Shown here: positions 34,798 through 44,444 of the stretch, piece by piece | How positions within the stretch are numbered: position 1 is the first letter of the stretch | How the letters are laid out: each line of letters begins with the position of its first letter | Assembly (NCBI GenBank): GCA_052034005.1 | Contig: JBPOJB010000003.1 | Location: forward strand, 97,982 to 161,981 | Direction of reading: 5' to 3' | Length of the DNA: 64,000 nucleotides | Source: JAAYDI01 sp052034005 | Lineage (GTDB): Bacteria > Planctomycetota > Planctomycetia > Pirellulales > Pirellulaceae | Program-made: the position numbers and the translations under genes | Notes under the pieces: model-generated | What the model was told of the DNA's origin: nothing | Database searches by the model: none | Seen by the model: the letters and a program-made list of their open reading frames with translations, nothing else

Positions 34798-37542
34798 ATG
34801 CGAGTGACGACGGTCACGTGGGCGATAATGATGATGGTGGTGGTAGTGGCGTCGTGTCGAACGGCCGCGTGGGGCGCCGCGCCGGGCGCGCCGGAGCAGG
34901 TGCGGTGCGAGGGGCTGATCAACCCGTTGGGCATCGATCGGGCACAGCCGCGATTTTCCTGGGCGATTCCGCCTGGGCCTCGCGGTTTGGCACAGACGGC
35001 GTACCAACTGCTGGTAGCCGAGTCGCTCGACGCGCTGGCGGCCGAACGGGACGCGCTTTGGGATTCCGGCAAGGTCGAATCCCGGCAGTCGCAATGGGTC
35101 TGCTATGGCGGTGCGCCGTTGACCAAAGGTGCGCGCTGCTGGTGGAAGGTGCGCGTGTGGGATCAGGCCGGCTCGATCTCGCCGTGGAGCGATCCGGCGT
35201 GGTTCAGCGTGGGGCCCCTCTCCGCCGCGGACTGGCAGGGTGATTGGATCGGCGCGGACTGGATGGCGAACCATGAGGGGCCGCTCCCCTGGCTGCGCAA
35301 AACGATCACATTGCCGCAGGCCCCCGCCACGGCCACGATGTATGTCTGCGCTTTGGGGTATTACGAGCTGTACATCAACGGCCGGAAGGTGGGCGACGAG
35401 GTGCTCAGCCCTGCGGTTTCCGACTACGGTCGGCGCGGGCTCTACCTGACCCACGACGTCACCCGCTTTCTGAACGCCGGCGAGAACAGCATCGGCCTGT
35501 GGTTGGGGCGAGGCTGGTCGCTCGGCGTCCTCAAGAACACGGGCAGCGCGGGCCCGATGGTCAAGGCCGAGCTGACCGTCACCTTCGACGCAAGGCCTGC
35601 TCAGACCATCGTCACGGACGCGACCTGGAAAGCCCATCCCAGCCACATCACGCCGCTGGGCAAAGGCACCAGCGGCAGCTACGGCGGTGAGCTGGTCGAG
35701 GCGGAGAAGGAGATCGCCAACTGGAGCGCCGCCGATTATGACGACTCGCATTGGCGGGCTGCCGCCGTGCACCATCCGCCCACGCCGATCATCGCCGCCC
35801 AGATGATGGAGCCGAACCGCGTGCTGGATGAAGTGCCGCTCTCAGCCGTCAGGCCGCTGGATGGCGGTTTCCTGCTGGACATGGGCCGCAACTACACCGG
35901 CTGGTTCGAATTGGCCTTGCCGGACGACGTCGCGCGGGGCACGAAGATCACGATGGAGTTCGCCGACAAGCAGTTGGCCGACGGCACCTACCAGACCTAC
36001 GGCCAGCGGAGCGAGTATGTGGCGCGGGGCGGCGGCGGCGAACGGTTCTGCAATCGCTTCAATTACGCGGCGTTCCGTTACGCGTTGGTGACCGGCCTGC
36101 CGCGGGCCCCGAGAGCGGACGAGGTCAAGGGCCATCTGATCACGACCGCCTACGCGCCGGGCGCAACCTTCGCGTGCGACAACCGGCTGCTCAACCAGAT
36201 CCACGACATGATGGACTGGACCTACAAGTGTCTTAGCCTGGGCGGCTATACGGTCGACTGCCCGCACCGGGAACGGCTGGGCTACGGCGGCGACTCGGGC
36301 ACGTCGATGGAAATGGGCATGCTCGACTTCCGCACCGGCCCGTTCTACGCCAAGTGGGCCGCCGACTGGCGCGACGCGCAGAACGAGGAAGGGGACGTGC
36401 CCTACACGGCGCCCTACGCGCAGGATGCCGGCGGCGGTCCGGTCTGGAGCGGCTTCTGCATCACGATGCCCTGGCAGGTTTACCTCACCTACGGTGATCG
36501 GCGGCCGCTGGAGCTGGGATGGCCGGTCATGAAGAAGTGGCTGGCGTTCCTCGAGACGAAGATGCGCGACGGCCTGCTGCAACCGTACGTGGGAATCGGC
36601 TGTGCCGGCTCGCCCGAGTGGAACTTCCTGGGCGACTGGGTGCCGCCCGGCAGGAAGCAGGGCCGGGACCGCGTCGACGACCACTCCACGCTCTTCTTCA
36701 ACAACTGCTACCTGGTGTACTGCCTGCAACTGGCCAGCCGGATCGGCCATGTCCTGGGCGACGACCGCCAGGCGGACGTCTATGCGGAGCAGGCGCAGGA
36801 ACTGGCCGCCCGGCTCCACGCCCGCTTCTTGAATGCCGATGGAGCCACCTATGCCAACGGCGAGCAGACCTACCTGGTCATGCCGTTGCTCCTGGGCATC
36901 ACGCCGCCGAGCGTCGCGCCCCGGGTTCGGGCGGCGCTGGAGCACGACATTACGGTCACCCGCCACGGCCACCTCAACACGGGCATGCACGGGAATTACT
37001 TCCTGACCAAGTACCTCATCCAGCAGCGCCGCAATGACCTCCTGGCGCTGATGCACACGAAGGAGGATTTCCCCAGCTTCGGGCACATGATCGCTAACGG
37101 CGCGACGACGATCTGGGAGGAATGGGACGGCGAGAACTCGCAGATCCACAACACGATGATTTCCGTGGGGCTGTGGTTCATCGAGGGACTGGCGGGCATC
37201 CGTTACGACGAACATGCGCCGGGCTTCGAGCACTTCACCGCGGCGCCCGGCGTGGAAAGCGGGCTGCAATGGGTCGAGGCGTCCCTCACGACCGGCTACG
37301 GGACGATTTCCAGCAAGTGGCGCGTGGAAAGCGACACGCTGACGTGGGAACTGACGGTGCCGCCTGGCACCACCGCCACCGCCACCCTGCCGGCGCGAGC
37401 GCTCAATGCGGTCCGTGAGAACGGCGGGCCGGTGGAGACGCAGACCGGCATCGCAGACGCGGTCGTCGAAGACGGGCTCTTCCGCTGCCGCGTCGCGTCG
37501 GGCAGCTACCGGTTCACCAGCTCGCTGCCGTCGCGGCCATGA
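34798..37542 (+). CDS. Exported alpha-L-rhamnosidase, GH78
   Basis: A 914-residue exported glycoside hydrolase that releases terminal alpha-L-rhamnose. A signal peptide covers about the first 26 residues (MMMVVVVASCRTAAWGA); the cysteine in VASC could alternatively make it a lipoprotein. Domains in order: a fibronectin-like domain beginning PEQVRCEGLINPLG, the N-terminal jelly roll with YVCALGYYELYINGRKVGDEVLSP, a middle beta domain with MGRNYTGWFEL, and the (alpha/alpha)6 catalytic domain with VDCPHRERLGYGGD (general acid Glu) and TIWEEWDGE (base region), then a C-terminal beta domain. Start ATG 34798 follows CAGGAG. It lies at the left edge of the sugar-related region. Confidence 0.92.
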   Translation: MRVTTVTWAIMMMVVVVASCRTAAWGAAPGAPEQVRCEGLINPLGIDRAQPRFSWAIPPGPRGLAQTAYQLLVAESLDALAAERDALWDSGKVESRQSQWVCYGGAPLTKGARCWWKVRVWDQAGSISPWSDPAWFSVGPLSAADWQGDWIGADWMANHEGPLPWLRKTITLPQAPATATMYVCALGYYELYINGRKVGDEVLSPAVSDYGRRGLYLTHDVTRFLNAGENSIGLWLGRGWSLGVLKNTGSAGPMVKAELTVTFDARPAQTIVTDATWKAHPSHITPLGKGTSGSYGGELVEAEKEIANWSAADYDDSHWRAAAVHHPPTPIIAAQMMEPNRVLDEVPLSAVRPLDGGFLLDMGRNYTGWFELALPDDVARGTKITMEFADKQLADGTYQTYGQRSEYVARGGGGERFCNRFNYAAFRYALVTGLPRAPRADEVKGHLITTAYAPGATFACDNRLLNQIHDMMDWTYKCLSLGGYTVDCPHRERLGYGGDSGTSMEMGMLDFRTGPFYAKWAADWRDAQNEEGDVPYTAPYAQDAGGGPVWSGFCITMPWQVYLTYGDRRPLELGWPVMKKWLAFLETKMRDGLLQPYVGIGCAGSPEWNFLGDWVPPGRKQGRDRVDDHSTLFFNNCYLVYCLQLASRIGHVLGDDRQADVYAEQAQELAARLHARFLNADGATYANGEQTYLVMPLLLGITPPSVAPRVRAALEHDITVTRHGHLNTGMHGNYFLTKYLIQQRRNDLLALMHTKEDFPSFGHMIANGATTIWEEWDGENSQIHNTMISVGLWFIEGLAGIRYDEHAPGFEHFTAAPGVESGLQWVEASLTTGYGTISSKWRVESDTLTWELTVPPGTTATATLPARALNAVRENGGPVETQTGIADAVVEDGLFRCRVASGSYRFTSSLPSRP

Positions 37543-37574
37543 CCCCGGCGGGCCGATGACGCCCCCCACGCCGT

Positions 37575-38525
37575 TCAGCCCGAGGTCTCCGACTCTCCCG
37601 GGTACAGCGGCGTGGAAAGGTACCGTTCACCGCAACTGGCCGCGATCGTCACGATCACTTTCCCGCGGTTTTCCGGACGCGCCGCCACGCGAGCCGCCGC
37701 CGCCACGTTGGCCCCGGTGCTGATGCCGCCCAGGATCGCCTCCTCCCGCGCCAGCCGCCGCGCCCACTGGAACGCCTCGTCATTGGTGACCGTCTCGACG
37801 CCCTGGAGCAGCGAGGTGTCAAGGTTCTTGGGAACGAAACCCGCCCCGAGGCCTTGGATCTTGTGCGGTCCGGGTTTGCCGCCCGAAATGACGGGCGAAT
37901 CCGCCGGCTCGACCGCCCACGCCTCGAACTGCGCGTTGCGTGCGCGAATGTAACGCGCCACGCCCGTGATCGTGCCGCCGGTCCCCACGCCCGCCACAAT
38001 CAGGTCCACGCGGCCGCCCGTGTCCTCCCAGATCTCACGGCCCGTCGTCTGCGCGTGGACGTCAGGGTTGGCCGGATTGTCGAACTGCTGAGGCATCCAA
38101 CTGTTGGGCGTGCGCGCGACCAGCTCCTGAGCCTGAGCAATCGCCCCCTTCATCCCCTCCTTGGCCGGAGTCAACACCAGCTTGGCCCCCAGCGCACGAA
38201 GCATTCCCCGACGCTCGACACTCATCGACTCCGGCATCGTCAGCGTGAGATCGTAGCCTCGCGCCGCACAGACGAACGCCAGCGCGATGCCCGTGTTGCC
38301 GCTGGTCGGTTCAATGATCCGCGTCTCCGGGGTCAAAACCCCGTCCCGCTCAGCCGCCTCGATCATGGACCGCCCAATCCGGTCCTTCACGCTCGAATAG
38401 GGATTGAAGTACTCCAGCTTGAGCAGCACCGTCGCGTGCTCCGGTGGAACGACGCGCCGCAGCCGCACCAACGGCGTGTGAAATGTGGTCTGAACGATGT
38501 CCGAATAAACTTGCCCGCGTTGCAT
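37575..38525 (-). CDS. cysK: Cysteine synthase A (O-acetylserine sulfhydrylase)
   Basis: A 316-residue PLP enzyme making cysteine from O-acetylserine and sulfide. The PLP lysine is in YSSVKDRIG, the substrate loop is PTSGNTGIAL, the phosphate loop is GVGTGGTITG, and the C-terminal GISTGANVAAA and TIAASCGERYLSTPLY are typical of CysK. The frame has three close starts (TTG 38534, ATG 38531, ATG 38525); AGGGGAG lies best for ATG 38525. The upstream region is markedly AT-rich and has a strong promoter with a palindrome in its spacer, so the gene is probably repressed under some condition. No cysE or sulfate genes are adjacent. Confidence 0.94.
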   Translation of the reverse strand: MQRGQVYSDIVQTTFHTPLVRLRRVVPPEHATVLLKLEYFNPYSSVKDRIGRSMIEAAERDGVLTPETRIIEPTSGNTGIALAFVCAARGYDLTLTMPESMSVERRGMLRALGAKLVLTPAKEGMKGAIAQAQELVARTPNSWMPQQFDNPANPDVHAQTTGREIWEDTGGRVDLIVAGVGTGGTITGVARYIRARNAQFEAWAVEPADSPVISGGKPGPHKIQGLGAGFVPKNLDTSLLQGVETVTNDEAFQWARRLAREEAILGGISTGANVAAAARVAARPENRGKVIVTIAASCGERYLSTPLYPGESETSG

Positions 38526-38592
38526 GGTCATCAACTCCCCTAGTTCCCGTCACAGCGTTATCCAATTCGCGTTTCCAACAACATCGTACGGA

Positions 38593-38621
38593 ATCATACA
38601 TAACTTGATCAAGTTACGCAA
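38593..38621 (-). promoter_or_regulatory. Promoter of cysK
   Basis: On the minus strand: TTGCGT (38616-38621), a 17-base spacer, and TATGAT (38593-38598). It sits in a distinctly AT-rich stretch, about 68 bases before the cysK start codon. Confidence 0.6.
38601..38616. promoter_or_regulatory. Perfect 16-bp palindromic operator in the cysK promoter
   Basis: TAACTTGATCAAGTTA is identical to its own reverse complement. It fills the spacer between the -35 and -10 hexamers, the classical place for a repressor dimer. Rrf2-type regulators (CymR, IscR) control cysteine genes elsewhere; which factor binds here is not shown. Confidence 0.6.
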
Positions 38622-38774
38622 TAAAAATATTACTATTTCAGTCGTGATTCCGGCGGCAGTGGGCCGGCCCCCCGCGAGTCGCGCTGGTTGCGTGGCGATC
38701 CGCACGTCCGATGCGGCCGTGGACTCAGCTCGGGTGCGTGTGGCAGGGGGGCGGTCATCCGAGTCTGTGGGGTC

Positions 38775-40220
38775 TTACGAGCCCAGCGTCCAGCCGTCCC
38801 GGTATTCGCGGTGGAGCAGGCGATTGGCTTCCGCGTCATCGGCGAATTGGAAGTTCGCGCTGTCCCAGCGGAGTTTTCGGCCGACGCGCAGGGCGATATT
38901 GCCCAGCAGGCAGGCCTCGGTCAGCAGGCCGGAATGGGCGACGAAATCGGACCCTGCGGGCGGTCCGCCGCGGCACGCTTGAACGAACTCCTGGTCGTGT
39001 CCGGGCGACCTGGGCAGGACTTGCGGCGGTCGGCCGTATTGTCGCATTCGGGTTTCGGGAATCAGGCGGTGTCCGAGCAGTGCTCCATGGTCGCCCAGGA
39101 ACAGTTCTTCCGAGACTGTGCGATCCGGTTCGAGTTCTTTGGGGCGTGGCGGTTGAGCGCCGCCGCTGAGCCAGTGGAGCTTGACGGGCGGCAGGTCACC
39201 GCGGGCGGGGAACTCGAAGTGCACGTTGAACACGCGCGGGTAGATCTCGGGGTTGACGGACTCGCATTCCGCTTCGATGGTGGTGGGGCTGGCGAGCTTG
39301 AGCGCTTTGAAGATGGTGGACAGCTTGTGGCAACCGAGGTCTCCGAGTTGTCCCGTACCGAAATCCCACCAGTCGCGCCAGCTCCAGGGGTGGTAGCAGG
39401 GATGATAGGGCCGGGCCGGGGCGGGCCCCAGCCAGAGGTCCCAATCCAGCCCGTCGGGCACGTTCGGCGTCTCTGCGGGGCGTCCGGGTCCTGGCGGCGG
39501 ATCCCAGAAACCGCGGCCCCACGGCACATAGACTTCGCGCACCGGACCGATCGCGTCATCCAGCAGATACTCCTGGATCATCCGGGCCACGTTTTCCGCC
39601 TGTCCCTGGTTTCCCAGCTGAGTAGCCACGCCGGCCTGCCGCGCCGCCTCGGTGACGACCCGCGCTTCATAGACGGTGTAGGCGAGCGGTTTCTCACAGT
39701 AGACGTGTTTGCCCCGTCGGATGGCCGCCAGGGTAATGACCGCATGCGCGTGGTCCGGCGTCGCCACCATCACGGCGTCCAGGTCCTCCTTGTCGAGCAG
39801 TTCGCGGTAGTCGACATAGGTGCGGCAGGCGCGGTACGTCCCCCGGTTCTGCTGCTCGGCATACCGCCGTTCGACTTCTCGCCGCGCCGGCTCTCGGCCG
39901 GCCCGGTGTGCCTCCTGGCCCTGGCCCCAATTCCAGGACATGTAGCCCGCGCCTTCACGCTCCACGTCGCAGACCGCGATGATCTGGATTTCGGGGTAAT
40001 CCGTGAAGCGAATGACGTTCTGAATGCCCTGTCCTCCCACGCCGATCCCGGCCAGCGTGGTCTTTTCGCTGGGCGCCACATGGCGTAGGCCGCCCAGCGC
40101 GCGGCGCGGGACGATCGAGAACGTTGCCGCCGCGGACAATCGGCCCACGAACTGCCGCCGGGACATCCGGCGACGTGCCGCGCGGCACTCGGCACCGGTT
40201 CGGTTGCTGGTCTTTTTCAC
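38775..40220 (-). CDS. Tat-exported Gfo/Idh/MocA family oxidoreductase
   Basis: A 481-residue NAD(P)-dependent oxidoreductase with a Tat signal: SRRQFVGRL near residue 20 with a hydrophobic stretch after it (SAAATFSIV). The Rossmann part begins LAGIGVGGQGIQNVIRF; the conserved ATPDHAHAVITLAAIRRGKHVYCEKPLAYTVYEAR segment carries the EKP motif with its catalytic lysine. The C-terminal part has WLGPAPARPYHPCYHPWSWRDWWDFGTGQLGDLGCH, typical of the large planctomycete paralogue group. Substrates are probably sugars or inositol-like compounds, unknown. Start ATG 40220. There is one further exported paralogue at 51579 and one at 56229 in this window. Confidence 0.9.
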   Translation of the reverse strand: MKKTSNRTGAECRAARRRMSRRQFVGRLSAAATFSIVPRRALGGLRHVAPSEKTTLAGIGVGGQGIQNVIRFTDYPEIQIIAVCDVEREGAGYMSWNWGQGQEAHRAGREPARREVERRYAEQQNRGTYRACRTYVDYRELLDKEDLDAVMVATPDHAHAVITLAAIRRGKHVYCEKPLAYTVYEARVVTEAARQAGVATQLGNQGQAENVARMIQEYLLDDAIGPVREVYVPWGRGFWDPPPGPGRPAETPNVPDGLDWDLWLGPAPARPYHPCYHPWSWRDWWDFGTGQLGDLGCHKLSTIFKALKLASPTTIEAECESVNPEIYPRVFNVHFEFPARGDLPPVKLHWLSGGAQPPRPKELEPDRTVSEELFLGDHGALLGHRLIPETRMRQYGRPPQVLPRSPGHDQEFVQACRGGPPAGSDFVAHSGLLTEACLLGNIALRVGRKLRWDSANFQFADDAEANRLLHREYRDGWTLGS

Positions 40221-40371
40221 GATGATGGCCTCCCATCAGCTGCGTCTGACCGGCGGCAGATGGCATCGGCCCGCCGGCACTAACATGCCCAGACGCCGCC
40301 CCTTGATTGTAGCCGATGGCATCGCGGGAACACAAAGCGTTTATCGCGCCGTGACTCGCCTTCCGTCGCGT

Positions 40372-42891
40372 CTATCCCGCCCCGGCCGACTCCCGCGTGA
40401 GCCGGCGCAGCGACTGCTGCCAGTTCTTCAGCAGGGGCAGCAGGCGGTTGGGCTTCGGGCGGAAGACGAGGCCCAGCGGGCCGGCCAGGAAGGCCGGCGT
40501 CATGATCAATTCGGCCACGCCTCCGGCGAGCAGGATCGTCAGCATCAGCAGGCCGAACTCGCGCGTCGGCGTGAAGGTGCTGACCGCGAACACGGACAGA
40601 CCCAAGCCGTTGATTAGGGCCGCCTGCAGCGTGGGCGTGCCGCAGCGCCGATAGGCGACCAGGATCGATATCTTCCGCGTGCTGCCCCGCAGCAGGTCTT
40701 CCCGGAACCAGGTCAGGTAGTGGATCGTGTCGTCCACCGCGACGCCCAGCGCGATGCTGGCGGCCATCATCGATCCGATCGTCACCGGGTAGTCCAGCCA
40801 GCCCATGCCGCCGAACACGACCAGGATGGGCAGGACGTTGGGCAGCATGGCCACGATGCCGGCGGCCAGCCCGCGGCAGACGAACATCAACAGGGGCGTG
40901 ATCGTCAGGAAGGACCAGACCGTGCTCTCGACCAGGCTGGTCAGCAACGCGCGCTGGGCCTTGTACACGATCGGCACGACGCCCGTGAACATGGCGGAAA
41001 CCATCGAGGTGCGCGTGCTGGCCCACGGCTTGCTGTACTGGTGGGCCAGCGGCTCGACCAGCGCCCGCACCTCGTCCGCGAACGCGCCGTAATCCACTTT
41101 CTGGAACGCCGCCACGCGGACGCTGATTCGCCACAACTCCGTGTTGTCGACCGGATCGACGCGCAGATAGCCGGTGGCGACCAGGTCGTCGTAGCTCTGC
41201 TGGAGCAGCTTGTTGGTTACCGTCGTGCGCACGACGCTCGACACGCCCGTCTTCTGCTTGGGCAACGGCGGCACGAACGTGACCGCGGACAACGACGGGC
41301 CGATAATGTTCTCGCCGCGCTCGCCGAAGCGCTGTTCGAGCACCGACTGCACCTGCGAGACGATCGCCATCCGCTCCACCAGCGAATAGCGCGGATCGTC
41401 CGGACGCTGGCGGTCGTCCCGCACGCGCGCACCCTCGCGGAACTTGATCACGATCTCCATCGGCACGAGCCGGCCGACGTTCTCCTCCAGCCAACGGTAG
41501 TCCTGCAGGATCCGCGCATCGCTGTCGAACAGCTCCAGCAAGTCGATCGAGGTCCGGATGCGGAACGCGCCCACCGCGAAGACCACCGAGAGCACGAGAC
41601 AGGCCGACGTGACCCAGCCATTCCAGCGGATCACGAACCGGCCGAACCGCTGCCAGAACCGGTCCAGCGCGCCGTGCAAATCCACCGCGCCGCTCGACGT
41701 CTCCTCGGCCATCTCCGGCGATGGCGGGGGCTGCTCGCCTTCCGGGGGGACCCACCGCTTGATCGGCCAGACTTCCAGCGCGGCCGGCAAGTACACGAAC
41801 AGCACGGTCAGGGCCAGCATGATGCCCAGCGCGGAGTACCCGCCGAACTTCCGGATCGGGACCAGGTCGCTGGCCAGCAGTGCCAACAGGCCGAAGGCCG
41901 TCGTCACGGAACAGAGACAGGTCGGCCACCATCCCATGCGCAGCGCGCGCCCGGCCGCCCCTTCCACGCCCCGGTTGTTGACCTGCTCACGGTAATAGTT
42001 GATCAGGTGCACGGCGCCCGAGATGGCCAACACGTAGATCATCGACGGCATCGACATCAGCACGGCGTCGGCCGTCTGGCCGGTCCAGTGGACTGCCGCC
42101 AGCCCAAGTCCGGCGCTCAGCAGGCCGCACGCGAAGACGATTAAGGTCAGCTTGACGCTGCGCAGCGACCACCAGGACAGGAACAAGCCGAACGCACCCG
42201 ACAACAAGGCCAGGCGCACCAGCGTCCGCTCGCCTTCCTCGTCGATCGACACATTGTCCACCGGAGGACCGCCCAAATGGACGCTGTCCTTCTCAATGCC
42301 GCACGCGGCCAGGACCTCGAACAACACCCCCAGCTTGTTGCGCGACTTGATCAGCTTCGTGTCGCCCCGCCCAATCAACTCGCGAAAATGCGTGGACGCA
42401 TCGTCCGTCAGCGAGACCAACACGCAGGTCTGACGACCGTCCGGGCCGATCACCAAACCCTGCAGTCGCTTGATGGCCTCCGCATACGGGAGGCTCAACG
42501 GCGGATTCGTGAGCTGGTCGACCATCTGGCGGCCCGTTGTGACCCCCTTGAAATAGTGCAGCATGCTGTCGGCCGGGTGCCCCCCCTCAGGCGCCAACGC
42601 CTGCGCCAACCGCTCGATCCGCGGGTCGTCCCGCTCGGCATGCGGGTCCGCCGGATTGCCGCCCAACTTGCAGCCATCCCAGCTGATCAGGACAAACTGG
42701 TCCCCCAGAAAATGCTCGCGAAAATAAGCCAGGTCGCCTGTCTCGACATAGCTCTTGGGCAGCCAGTCCTGCACGCGGTTCGAATTGCTGCGAACCGTGC
42801 GGAAGGCCGAGTACATGATCAAAGGCGTCAACAGCCCAATCACAACCAGGATCGGAATCGCAAAACGACCGAAGAATGAGCGCTGTTTCAA
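40372..42891 (-). CDS. MMPL/RND superfamily exporter
   Basis: An 839-residue integral membrane protein with two repeated halves. Each half has one N-terminal helix, a large periplasmic loop and a cluster of five helices, giving about 12 segments. The first cluster spans about residues 220-375, including AVHLINYYREQV; the second lies about 640-805 and includes the charged motif ALGVAVDDTIHYL, a typical RND proton-relay region. The family exports lipids, hopanoids or drugs. The large loops contain the expected porter subdomains. The first helix starts at residue 9 (FAIPILVVIGLLTPLIMY). Start ATG 42891. There is no membrane-fusion or outer-membrane partner gene nearby; the cargo is unknown. Confidence 0.88.
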   Translation of the reverse strand: MKQRSFFGRFAIPILVVIGLLTPLIMYSAFRTVRSNSNRVQDWLPKSYVETGDLAYFREHFLGDQFVLISWDGCKLGGNPADPHAERDDPRIERLAQALAPEGGHPADSMLHYFKGVTTGRQMVDQLTNPPLSLPYAEAIKRLQGLVIGPDGRQTCVLVSLTDDASTHFRELIGRGDTKLIKSRNKLGVLFEVLAACGIEKDSVHLGGPPVDNVSIDEEGERTLVRLALLSGAFGLFLSWWSLRSVKLTLIVFACGLLSAGLGLAAVHWTGQTADAVLMSMPSMIYVLAISGAVHLINYYREQVNNRGVEGAAGRALRMGWWPTCLCSVTTAFGLLALLASDLVPIRKFGGYSALGIMLALTVLFVYLPAALEVWPIKRWVPPEGEQPPPSPEMAEETSSGAVDLHGALDRFWQRFGRFVIRWNGWVTSACLVLSVVFAVGAFRIRTSIDLLELFDSDARILQDYRWLEENVGRLVPMEIVIKFREGARVRDDRQRPDDPRYSLVERMAIVSQVQSVLEQRFGERGENIIGPSLSAVTFVPPLPKQKTGVSSVVRTTVTNKLLQQSYDDLVATGYLRVDPVDNTELWRISVRVAAFQKVDYGAFADEVRALVEPLAHQYSKPWASTRTSMVSAMFTGVVPIVYKAQRALLTSLVESTVWSFLTITPLLMFVCRGLAAGIVAMLPNVLPILVVFGGMGWLDYPVTIGSMMAASIALGVAVDDTIHYLTWFREDLLRGSTRKISILVAYRRCGTPTLQAALINGLGLSVFAVSTFTPTREFGLLMLTILLAGGVAELIMTPAFLAGPLGLVFRPKPNRLLPLLKNWQQSLRRLTRESAGAG

Positions 42892-43283
42892 GGAACGGTC
42901 CTTCCCTGCGGGTCCGCGATGCGAAACGGTTACTCTACGGCAAATCCCACGGCGCGCAAAGGCTGAAATTGCGGCGGAAACCCGCTAGTTGGCGGTATAG
43001 GCAGAGTGCGAAGACTGTCGGGCCGCGGGGCCGCCTGCGCTCGGCCCGCCGGGCCGCGAGCAGGCGGTGCGCGCTGCGCGCCCGGCCCTCGCCAGCCGGC
43101 CCCGACCTGCTACCACGCGCCCCATGGTCCAGCGGTCTTCGAACCCCCTCATTTCCGTCGGGGTCCGTAGTGTCCCGACCTGCGCAGATTGACGATAATG
43201 GGGCGGACTCTGATCGATGCGACGACCGGCTCCCTGACGGACTCGTTGCTTCCATCACGCCTCGTAGCACAGGAATCGCCTCG
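42892..43283. other. Divergent intergenic region before the sugar-related run
   Basis: No gene is supported. A GATAAT near 43193-43198 might serve as a forward -10 but its -35 is poor; a TTGACG at 43189 has no matching -10. Confidence 0.35.
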
Positions 43284-44420
43284 ATGAACAATCCAATCTG
43301 GATCATGACCTCGGCTTTCCCACGGTACACATTGGACCAGATCATCGGACATACCAAGAAGGTCGGTGCCCAGGGCATGGAACTCTGTGTGTTCCGGCGT
43401 GACGGCACGCGGGCCGACCACGTGGCCACGCACCTGGATTACGACCGGTTCGGACCGGAGCAGGCCCGGCAACTGGTCGAGACCTGCAACCGCGAGGGGC
43501 TCCGCTTCTCCGTGGGCGCCTACGAGAACCTGATCGGGGGCGACCCGGATCAACGCGTCAAGAACCAGGATCACTTGCTGAAGCTGATCCGGATCGCCCA
43601 CTTGTGCGGCGGCGACCGCAACGATGTGAAGGTCGGGACCTTCGTGGGTTACAACCACGATTTGGGAGTCCAGGACCGCGGCTTCGAGAAGAACCTCGAG
43701 GAATACGTGCGCGTCTTCGAACCCATCATTCGCTATGCGGCCGATCTGGGGGTCACGGTCATCTATGAGAACTGTCCAATGGAAGGCTGGTGTCCGGCGA
43801 CGACCCCGACGACCTACAACAATCTGCCGGGCTGCCTGGCCGCGCGGAAGTTGATGTACGCCTTGATCCCCAGCGCAGCGCATGGCGAAACGTACGATCC
43901 GTCTCACGACGTCTGGCAGAACATCGATCCGATCGACGTTATCGGCGCGTCCGACATGGCGCGCATCCATCGCATCCACATCAAGGGGACCCGCAATCTG
44001 CAGACCGCGGGCCGCGTGCATTGGGGGGCTCTGTACCCGATGCAGGCGGTCAAGGCCGAATGGGCTGAGAAGGCGGGCGTGCCTGTTCCTGCTCACGAGT
44101 GGGATCGGCACCACTACCAGCCCATGTTGCCGGGATTCGGCGGCAGCGACAGCCTGGACTGGCGGGGCTTCCTGGAGGTGCTGATGGAGCGCGGGTTCGC
44201 CGGCCCGTTCGTCATCGAAAACGAAGCGGACAACTCGGCCCACACCGGCAACCTGGGCGCCACGCTGCAGGGGTTCCAGGCGGCCGTGCTCTGCCTGGCG
44301 CCGATCGTCTGGCCGCTCGTTCCCGACGTGGGGTATCAGCTGGACCGATCCACCTGGCCGCCGCTCGCCACGCCGGATGCCAAGGATGTCCCCGTCAAGA
44401 CGATGCGGGACCTCACCTGA
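43284..44420 (+). CDS. Sugar phosphate isomerase/epimerase-like TIM barrel protein
   Basis: A 378-residue protein of the xylose isomerase-like TIM barrel (AP endonuclease family 2) superfamily. The N-terminus IWIMTSAFPRYTLDQIIGHTKKVGAQGMELCVFRRDG fits the first barrel strands and metal-site region; metal-ligand candidates are Glu in VIYENCPMEG, the histidines of RIHRIHIKGT, and Glu in PFVIENEADNSAH. Relatives isomerise or epimerise sugars and cyclitols. AGGAAT lies upstream of ATG 43284. It leads a co-directional run of six genes up to 52928, the next start being 24 bases downstream, so it may be the first gene of a sugar operon. The exact substrate is unknown. Confidence 0.85.
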   Translation: MNNPIWIMTSAFPRYTLDQIIGHTKKVGAQGMELCVFRRDGTRADHVATHLDYDRFGPEQARQLVETCNREGLRFSVGAYENLIGGDPDQRVKNQDHLLKLIRIAHLCGGDRNDVKVGTFVGYNHDLGVQDRGFEKNLEEYVRVFEPIIRYAADLGVTVIYENCPMEGWCPATTPTTYNNLPGCLAARKLMYALIPSAAHGETYDPSHDVWQNIDPIDVIGASDMARIHRIHIKGTRNLQTAGRVHWGALYPMQAVKAEWAEKAGVPVPAHEWDRHHYQPMLPGFGGSDSLDWRGFLEVLMERGFAGPFVIENEADNSAHTGNLGATLQGFQAAVLCLAPIVWPLVPDVGYQLDRSTWPPLATPDAKDVPVKTMRDLT

Positions 44421-44444
44421 TCGAGAAACCTCGAAAGGGCTCAC

